Assembly (NCBI GenBank): GCA_963583595.1
Contig: CAUZWC010000082.1
Location: 1-11,354, forward strand
Direction: 5' to 3'
Length of the DNA stretch: 11,354 nt
From: JABIRQ01 sp963583595
Lineage (GTDB): Bacteria > Pseudomonadota > Alphaproteobacteria > CADEGL01
This document shows, one piece after another, positions 7,018 to 11,354 of the stretch. The notes under the pieces are model-generated. The model was not told the DNA's origin. It saw only the letters and a list, made by a program, of their open reading frames with translations, and did no database searches. Within the stretch, counting starts at the first letter, position 1. Each line of letters opens with the position of its first letter. The translations under genes were made by a program, and so were the position numbers.

Positions 7018-7636
7018 AATCTTTCGTCATGAGTCTGACGATGCGCCGGATGCCTTGCAACGTGCATCGGCGGCCGAGCCCGGTGGGCAGCACGAAATCC
7101 GCGCGGCGGCACTTTTCCGCATCCGGGGTCTGACGCGCGCGAATTGCGGCCAGCCGCTCCATCGTCATACCGGGCCGGGCGAGCACCCGCTGGGCCTGAA
7201 CGAAAGCCGGCGCGCTGACCACGGCCACGGCATCGTAGCGGGGCTCGGCGCCAGTCTCGAACAACAGCGGCACGTCGAACACGGCCAGGCGCGCGCGGCG
7301 CGCCCGCGCCTGACGCAGGAAGCGATCGGAAGTCTGTCGCACCAGGGGATGGACGATGGCCTCGAGCAGGGCCCAGCGTTCGGCGCTGCCGAACACGGCC
7401 TGTCCCAGCACCGTGCGATCCACCGCCCCGTCGCGGATCGCCTCCGGGAAAGCCTCGCCCACCGGCCCGACCGCTTCGCCGTCCTCGCGAAACAGGGCGT
7501 GGACCGCCGCATCCGCATCATGGACCGGCACACCCAGGCGGTGGAACACCCCCGTCGCCGTCGATTTTCCCATACCGATCGACCCGGTCAGACCCAAGGT
7601 CGCTGTTCGCCCCTTCTGTCTCACGTCGCGTCTCAC
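7016..7636 (-). CDS. coaE: CoaE, dephospho-CoA kinase
   Basis: Final enzyme of coenzyme A synthesis: phosphorylates the 3'-hydroxyl of dephospho-CoA using ATP, in the cytoplasm. 206 residues. The Walker A loop is GLTGSIGMGKST (residues 15-26, K24). It is followed by VHDADAAVH (38-46), the family's aspartate motif, then IVHPLVR (94-100) and VFDVPLLFETGAE (119-131); the ARPGMTMERLAAIRARQ segment (153-169) looks like the lid. The start is GTG at 7636, overlapping the aroE stop TGA as GTGA. A second in-frame GTG four codons later (7624) is possible. GAGCGGA lies just upstream. It is tightly coupled to aroE above and to dnaQ below (11-bp gap). Confidence 0.95.
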   Translation of the reverse strand: MRRDVRQKGRTATLGLTGSIGMGKSTATGVFHRLGVPVHDADAAVHALFREDGEAVGPVGEAFPEAIRDGAVDRTVLGQAVFGSAERWALLEAIVHPLVRQTSDRFLRQARARRARLAVFDVPLLFETGAEPRYDAVAVVSAPAFVQAQRVLARPGMTMERLAAIRARQTPDAEKCRRADFVLPTGLGRRCTLQGIRRIVRLMTKD

Positions 7637-8493
7637 GCTGTCCGCTCACCGGAGATCTCGGCGGCGATGGCGGCATGCAGGGCCGGGGTGACCCGGGGTT
7701 CGACGCCGAACCAGGCCGCGAAGCTGGGGCGGCCCTGATGCAGCAGCATGCCGAGCCCGTCGATCGCGACATTGCCACGCGCTCGCACCGCCGCCAGCAG
7801 CGGCGTCTCCAGCGGGACATAGACGATGTCGTTGACCACCGCTTCGGGCGGCAGATCGTCGAGCGCGAGGTCGAGCGGCGGCTGACCGGCCATGCCCAGG
7901 CTGGTCGTGTTCGCCAGCAGGGCGCAATCCGCCAGGACCGCCGCGCGTTCGCGCCAATCCAGCGCCGTGCAGCCCGCCCCGAATCGCGCGGCGAGAGCCT
8001 CGGCCCGTTCGCGCGTGCGGTTCAGAATACGAATATCCTTTGCTCCCGCATCGAGCAGGGCGGCGCAGACCCCCCGCGCGGCGCCGCCCGCGCCGAGCAC
8101 CACGACCGGTCCGGCATCCGCGCGCCAAGCCGGCGCGCCCATGCGGAGATTCTCAATGAAGCCATAGCCATCGGTGTTGAAGCCGAACAGCGCCCCGTCC
8201 TTACCCACGACGACGGTGTTGATCGCGCCGACGCGCCGGCCCATCTCATCGACCGAATCGACATGGGCCAGCCCGGCCTCTTTATGAGGCAAGGTCAGAT
8301 TGGCGCCCCGCAAGCCGATGGCCGGAAGGGCGCGCAGGGCCTTGCCCAGGGATTCCGGCTTTACCGCCAGGGGCACATAGGCCGCATCCAGCCCATGCGC
8401 CGCGATCCATCGCCCGTGCAGCGAGGGCGAGCGCGAATGCCCGACCGGCCAGCCCATCACCCCCGCAACCTTTGCCTTGCCGCTCAAGCTCAT
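7633..8493 (-). CDS. aroE: AroE, shikimate dehydrogenase (NADP+)
   Basis: Reduces 3-dehydroshikimate to shikimate with NADPH in the aromatic amino-acid pathway. 286 residues, a full-length enzyme. The N-terminal substrate domain has GHSRSPSLHG (18-27) and NLTLPHK with catalytic K71. It is followed by GAINT (N92) and GFNTDGYGF with catalytic D108. The nucleotide domain has the glycine-rich loop GAGGAARG (134-141) and NRTRERA, whose arginines fit NADP preference. ANTTSLGM and DIVYVPLETPLL close the cofactor cleft, and GLGMLLHQG is the C-terminal substrate motif. The ATG (8493-8491) overlaps the maf TGA as ATGA, with AAGGAG (8509-8504) ten bases upstream. The frame stays open to 9036, but that extension only shadows maf. 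Confidence 0.96.
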   Translation of the reverse strand: MSLSGKAKVAGVMGWPVGHSRSPSLHGRWIAAHGLDAAYVPLAVKPESLGKALRALPAIGLRGANLTLPHKEAGLAHVDSVDEMGRRVGAINTVVVGKDGALFGFNTDGYGFIENLRMGAPAWRADAGPVVVLGAGGAARGVCAALLDAGAKDIRILNRTRERAEALAARFGAGCTALDWRERAAVLADCALLANTTSLGMAGQPPLDLALDDLPPEAVVNDIVYVPLETPLLAAVRARGNVAIDGLGMLLHQGRPSFAAWFGVEPRVTPALHAAIAAEISGERTA

Positions 8494-9113
8494 GTCATCG
8501 CCACTCCTTGCGCGCGCAGAGCCTCCAGCAGAGGCAGAAGGGGCAGGCCCAGCACCGTGAAATAATCGCCTTCGATCCGCTCGAACAACTGCGCGCCGAT
8601 CCCTTCCAGACGATAGGCCCCGACCGATCCGCAGACGGAATCGCCGGCAGCGTCGAGATAGGCGTCGAGAAAATCGGTGCTGAAGTCGCGCATGGTCATG
8701 CGCACGGATTGGACCGCATGCCAGAGTCGTGCGCCGTCGCGCGTCAGCACCGCCGCGCTGACCAGGCGGTGAGTGCGGCCGCGCAGGGCCAGCAGTTGGT
8801 CGCGCGCCGCGGCCGGGTTCGCCGGCTTGTCGAACAGCCGGCCTTCGAGGTCCAGAATCTGGTCGCCGCCGATCACCAAGGCACCGGGATGGCGGGTCGA
8901 GACGGCGGCGGCCTTGAATTCGGCCAGGGCCGAGGCGAGGGTTTCGGCATCGGCGCCTTCGGCGCGCAGGCTCTCCTTGGCGGCTTCCTCGTCGATCGGC
9001 GCCGGAATCGCCTCCAGGATGAGACCTGCGTCGCACAGCAAGGCAAGGCGTGCCGCGCTGGCGGAGGCGAGAATCAGAGGCTGTCCGCCCGGCGCGACCA
9101 AGGTAGGCTCCAT
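8490..9113 (-). CDS. maf: Maf family nucleoside triphosphate pyrophosphatase
   Basis: House-cleaning pyrophosphatase that hydrolyses non-canonical or modified NTPs (dTTP/UTP- or m7GTP-like substrates, depending on subfamily) to monophosphates. 207 residues. The substrate loop LILASASAARLALL (13-26, with R22) matches the usual ILASxSPRR form except for AA in place of PR. The catalytic aspartate is in IGGDQIL (D84), and FDKP (K96) and LRGRTHRLVSAAVL follow. The D-Q pairing is more like YceF than YhdE, which hints at m7GTP-type substrates, but this is weak. ATG at 9113 is one base after the ppsR stop, with AAGGAAG (9126-9120) six bases upstream. An upstream ATG at 9143 would add ten residues and overlap ppsR, so it is less likely. 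Confidence 0.93.
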   Translation of the reverse strand: MEPTLVAPGGQPLILASASAARLALLCDAGLILEAIPAPIDEEAAKESLRAEGADAETLASALAEFKAAAVSTRHPGALVIGGDQILDLEGRLFDKPANPAAARDQLLALRGRTHRLVSAAVLTRDGARLWHAVQSVRMTMRDFSTDFLDAYLDAAGDSVCGSVGAYRLEGIGAQLFERIEGDYFTVLGLPLLPLLEALRAQGVAMT

Positions 9114-9114
9114 G

Positions 9115-9939
9115 TCAGGCTTCCTTGCGCTGGCGCCGCGCATGGTACTGGATCACAGTCGCGGCGGTCTCTTCGATCGAGCGCCGCGTGACATCGATGA
9201 CCGGCCATTGGCGGCGGGTGAAATAGCGCTTCGCATTTTCGAGCTCGTCGCGCACCGCGTCGGGATCGACATAATTAGTCTCGCGGCCCTGGTCAAGGAG
9301 CTTCAGGCGGTTGCGCCGGACCTGCACCAGCCGGCCGGGATCGTTGGTCAGGCCGACGATCAGCGGCCTGGTCGTTTCGAGCAGTTCGGCAGGCAGCGGG
9401 ATCTCCGGCACGAAGGGCACATTGGCCGCCTTGAGGCCTCGATTCGCCAGATAGATACAGGTCGGGGTCTTGGACGTACGCGAGACTCCGACTAAAATCA
9501 CATCGGCCTTGTTCAGGTCGTGGACCGATTGACCGTCGTCGTGGGCCAGAGCGAATTGCATGGCCTCGATCCGGTGGAAATACTCGGCATCGAGGGCATG
9601 CTGGCGGCCGGGCTCGCCACGGCTCTTCATACCGAGAAAGGCCGCCAGGGCATGGATGACCGGATCCAGCACGGGGATGCAGGGGATGTTGAGGGCGTTA
9701 CAGCCTTCTTCCAGAGCGGCCCGCAGATTATCGTCGACGATGGTGAACAGGACGACACCCGGCTCGGCCTTGACCGCGGCCAAGACCCGCGCGCCCTGGC
9801 GGTCATTGCGGACCATCGGCCAAAGATGTTCGATGCTGCGCACGCCCTCGAATTGGGCCATGCAGGCGCGGGCCAGGCTGCCCAGAGTTTCGCCCGTGGC
9901 GTCCGAGACCAAATGCAGGTGAAAGCTGCGCGGTTCCAT
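9115..9939 (-). CDS. ppsR: pyruvate, phosphate/water dikinase regulatory protein (DUF299, PpsR/PDRP)
   Basis: Bifunctional ADP-dependent kinase and phosphate-dependent phosphorylase. It switches phosphoenolpyruvate synthase or pyruvate phosphate dikinase off and on by threonine phosphorylation. 274 residues, normal length. It begins with the family signature FHLHLVSDATGETLG (6-20). The P-loop-like motif GVSRTSKTPT is at 151-160, followed by VPEIPLP and VGLTNDPGRL. The C-terminal part YVDPDAVRDELENAKRYF and VIDVTRRSIEETAA is typical. Which dikinase it controls cannot be told here. It is the first gene of the five-gene leftward operon and faces hemE across the predicted origin. No good ribosome site precedes the ATG, so it may be leaderless or weakly initiated. 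This family is the RP001 neighbour of oriC in Rickettsia and Caulobacter. Confidence 0.93.
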   Translation of the reverse strand: MEPRSFHLHLVSDATGETLGSLARACMAQFEGVRSIEHLWPMVRNDRQGARVLAAVKAEPGVVLFTIVDDNLRAALEEGCNALNIPCIPVLDPVIHALAAFLGMKSRGEPGRQHALDAEYFHRIEAMQFALAHDDGQSVHDLNKADVILVGVSRTSKTPTCIYLANRGLKAANVPFVPEIPLPAELLETTRPLIVGLTNDPGRLVQVRRNRLKLLDQGRETNYVDPDAVRDELENAKRYFTRRQWPVIDVTRRSIEETAATVIQYHARRQRKEA

Positions 9940-9978
9940 CGGTGTGTCAAATCGTTGAGAGCGGGGATAAGTCGGCAG

Positions 9979-9987
9979 TTATCAACA
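9979..9987 (+). promoter_or_regulatory. DnaA box-like site
   Basis: TTATCAACA differs from TTATCCACA at one position and is followed by G. It lies at the ppsR edge of the gap, 40 bp upstream of the ppsR start, so DnaA bound here could also affect that operon. Confidence 0.5.
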
Positions 9988-10174
9988 GGCTGGGGCGGGG
10001 CCGCGAAACAATCCGCTTTCCGCCCCCAGGAGGCGAGACTCGGGATAAACGATACCATATTGGTGAATCATGCTAACAAACCTGATCCGACAAGAAGCCA
10101 TCCCCGTGATCCATATCTATTTGGCGACCGTATTCATCTTGCATATCAGATGGGTGCCGTCGACATGCGATGGT

Positions 10175-10183
10175 TTGTACACA
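10175..10183 (+). promoter_or_regulatory. DnaA box-like site
   Basis: TTGTACACA has one mismatch (third base) to TTWTNCACA and is followed by G. It is spaced 76 bp from the consensus box on the same strand. Confidence 0.4.
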
Positions 10184-10250
10184 GAGTTGCTCAGGAGCCA
10201 CTTTCGCTGCGCCGAATCGGGGATGAAAGCACGAAACCTGGGGATTACCG

Positions 10251-10259
10251 TTATTCACA
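10251..10259 (+). promoter_or_regulatory. DnaA box, consensus match
   Basis: TTATTCACA agrees at all nine positions with TTWTNCACA. It is followed by G, as is common for strong boxes, and lies 20 bp before the A/T core, the arrangement expected for the box that starts unwinding. Confidence 0.7.
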
Positions 10260-10279
10260 GCACAACCACTACCACCACC

Positions 10280-10299
10280 TTATATATTAATCTCTTTAA
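10280..10299. other. A/T-rich core, candidate duplex-unwinding element
   Basis: Eighteen of these twenty bases are A or T, starting TTATATATTAA, in a window that is otherwise GC-rich. On the left is an arm with no G (10262-10279, repeating ACC triplets). On the right is an arm with no C (10301-10317, GGT/GTG-rich). ACTACC (10268-10273) is repeated inverted as GGTAGT (10301-10306). Its position beside the consensus DnaA box fits a DNA unwinding element; it may also overlap the hemE promoter. Confidence 0.6.
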
Positions 10300-10318
10300 G
10301 GGTAGTTGGGTGGTGTGC

Positions 10319-10348
10319 ATGAAACGACAGGACGATAACAATCTCTAG
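10319..10348 (+). other. nine-codon open frame ahead of hemE (possible leader peptide)
   Basis: ATG at 10319 opens MKRQDDNNL and stops at TAG (10346-10348), overlapping the probable start of hemE in another frame. Only a weak GGTGG precedes it. It may be a leader peptide that couples translation to hemE, the true hemE N-terminus separated by a one-base frameshift, or chance. Confidence 0.25.
10329..10332 (+). promoter_or_regulatory. possible ribosome binding site of hemE
   Basis: AGGA ends eight bases before the ATC at 10341. It is the only purine-rich site well spaced to any candidate hemE start, and it is why I place the start at 10341. Confidence 0.35.
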
Positions 10349-11354
10349 TTCCGCAGATATTGCCAAGACGCCGTTACTGGTCGGAACTCTCAAGGGCGAG
10401 GCGACGGCACGGGTACCCATCTGGCTGATGCGGCAAGCTGGCCGCTATCTGCCGGAATACCGAGCGCTGCGCGACAAGACCGGGAGCTTTCTCGATCTCT
10501 GCTACAGCCCGGAACAGGCAGCCGAAGCGACATTGCAGCCAATAAGGCGGTTCGATTTGGATGCCGCCATCCTGTTCTCGGATATTCTGGTCGTGCCCGA
10601 TGCCATGGGGCAATCGGTTCGCTTCGCAGCCGGGGAAGGCCCCGTTCTCGAAGCCCTGACCGATCGCGCCTCGATCGATTCGCTGATCACGGACAGGGTC
10701 GAGACCCATTTAGCTCCTGTCTACGAGGCTGTGCGGCTGGTCCGAGCTGCGCTACCCGAGAAGATCGCCTTGATCGGTTTCGCCGGGGCGCCCTGGACCG
10801 TGGCGACGTACATGATCGAGGGCGGGTCGAGTCGGGATTTTGCTCGGGCCAAGGGCTGGGCGGCCCGCGATCCGGAAGGCTTCGATGGCTTGCTGGCCAA
10901 GATCGAGGCGGCGACCCTGTGCCATCTGTTGGCCCAGGTTCGCGCCGGGGCCCAGGTGCTGCAGATTTTCGACAGCTGGGCCGGGGTGTTGGACGAAGCT
11001 TTTTTTGAACGGTTGGTGATCGGGCCGACCAAGCGTCTTGTCGCCGGAGTGAAGGCCGAGGCGCCGGATGTGCCGATCATCGGCTTCCCCAAGGGTTGTG
11101 GTATTCTCTACGCTCGTTATGCCGCTGAGACGGGGGTCGATGCCCTCTCTCTCGATCCCGCCGTGCCGCTCGACTGGGCCGCGTCCGCCTTGCAGCCGCA
11201 TGTGGCCGTGCAGGGCAACCTCGATCCAATCCTGCTGTTGACCGGTGGCGAGGCCATGGCGCGGCGCACCGGCCAGATCGTTGCTGCGCTGGCCGGTGCG
11301 CCCTTCGTTTTCAATCTGGGCCATGGGGTCGTGCCGCCGACCCCGCCGGAGCAT
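10341..11354 (+). CDS. hemE: HemE, uroporphyrinogen decarboxylase (partial at right edge)
   Basis: Decarboxylates the four acetates of uroporphyrinogen III to give coproporphyrinogen III in haem synthesis. Numbering from 10341, the substrate-binding run WLMRQAGRYLPEYR is at 28-41, the catalytic aspartate is D81 in FSDILVVPDAMG, and GFAGAPWTVATYMIEGG is at 146-162. FDSWAGVL (210-217), GFPKG (248-252), GNLDPILL (292-299) and FNLGHGVVPPTPPEH (324-338) follow. The window ends at this last motif, so only a short C-terminal tail is missing. The start is unresolved. The frame opens after TGA (10320-10322) and has no ATG, GTG or TTG before ATG 10428, which lies inside the conserved WLMRQAGRY motif. 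Candidates are ATC 10341 (AGGA eight bases upstream) or ATT 10359 (giving (M)AKTPLLVGTLKGEA), unless the sequence has a frameshift. Confidence 0.93.
   Translation, partial: MSSSADIAKTPLLVGTLKGEATARVPIWLMRQAGRYLPEYRALRDKTGSFLDLCYSPEQAAEATLQPIRRFDLDAAILFSDILVVPDAMGQSVRFAAGEGPVLEALTDRASIDSLITDRVETHLAPVYEAVRLVRAALPEKIALIGFAGAPWTVATYMIEGGSSRDFARAKGWAARDPEGFDGLLAKIEAATLCHLLAQVRAGAQVLQIFDSWAGVLDEAFFERLVIGPTKRLVAGVKAEAPDVPIIGFPKGCGILYARYAAETGVDALSLDPAVPLDWAASALQPHVAVQGNLDPILLLTGGEAMARRTGQIVAALAGAPFVFNLGHGVVPPTPPEH

Larger units (their letters stand above)
9940..10340. other. oriC: predicted chromosomal replication origin (oriC, Cori type)
   Basis: This ~400-bp gap between divergent ppsR (RP001 family) and hemE is the position of the known origin in Caulobacter crescentus and Rickettsia prowazekii. 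Visible signals are a DnaA box matching TTWTNCACA (10251-10259) and near-matches at 9979-9987, 10175-10183 and 10314-10322 (minus). Two TGATCC cores at 10083 and 10107 resemble Caulobacter G-boxes. There is an A/T core at 10280-10299 and an IHF-like CAAATCGTTGAGA (9948-9960, one mismatch). GANTC methylation sites lie at 10037, 10065 and 10214. The region is visibly AT-richer than the genes around it. A 92-codon open frame at 10070-10348 runs through it but has no coding character. Position and boxes together make this a strong inference, not a proof. Confidence 0.8.

Noticed and set aside
8494..9036. 181-residue N-terminal extension of aroE
   Set aside because: The extension overlaps maf completely, and AroE begins normally at ATG 8493 with a ribosome site.
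10287..10299. CtrA-like site TTAA-N5-TTAA in the A/T core
   Set aside because: The CtrA consensus is TTAA-N7-TTAA; the spacing here is five, and A/T-rich DNA gives TTAA easily. I see no correctly spaced site in the gap.
10070..10348. 92-codon plus-strand open frame through the ppsR-hemE gap
   Set aside because: No recognisable family, a run of six threonines from the ACC triplets, no ribosome site, and it spans the DnaA boxes and A/T core. It is most likely chance openness of AT-richer DNA.

Overview
The window is ordinary chromosomal DNA of a GC-rich alphaproteobacterium. Gene content and order suggest the Rhodospirillales/Caulobacter side of the class, but no genus can be named from sequence alone. 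The main landmark is the gap between a leftward ppsR-type gene (DUF299, the RP001/PDRP family) and a rightward hemE at about 9940-10340. In Caulobacter crescentus and Rickettsia prowazekii the chromosomal replication origin lies between exactly these two genes. The gap here is the only long non-coding stretch and is clearly AT-richer than its surroundings. It holds a consensus DnaA box, several near-consensus boxes, and an 18-of-20 A/T core that looks like a duplex-unwinding element. I read it as oriC.

Layout from left to right. (1) 1-2523, minus strand: lutA-lutB-lutC, the iron-sulfur L-lactate oxidation operon. lutC is cut by the left edge. (2) 2602-4438, minus: timA (Tim44-like) and mltA (lytic transglycosylase lipoprotein), overlapping. 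(3) 4439-4642: divergent regulatory gap. (4) 4643-6298, plus: fxsA, a histidine-phosphatase gene overlapping it by 4 bp, and secB. (5) 6300-9939, minus: ppsR-maf-aroE-coaE-dnaQ, a compact operon with 4-bp overlaps or gaps of 1 and 11 bp, running away from the origin. It meets secB tail to tail with one base between stop codons. (6) 9940-10340: predicted origin. (7) 10341-11354, plus: hemE, cut by the right edge just before its natural end.

The genes are mostly housekeeping: haem synthesis (hemE), shikimate (aroE), CoA (coaE), replication proofreading (dnaQ), nucleotide sanitation (maf), protein export (secB) and envelope (mltA, timA, fxsA). lutABC is the metabolic addition. Genes on each side of the gap mostly point away from it, as expected for co-orientation with replication forks. 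The exception is the fxsA-phosphatase-secB block.

Three start codons need care. mltA and dnaQ most plausibly start at TTG. hemE has no ATG, GTG or TTG between an in-frame TGA at 10320 and an internal ATG at 10428 that lies inside a conserved motif. I see no mobile element, CRISPR array, tRNA or rRNA.
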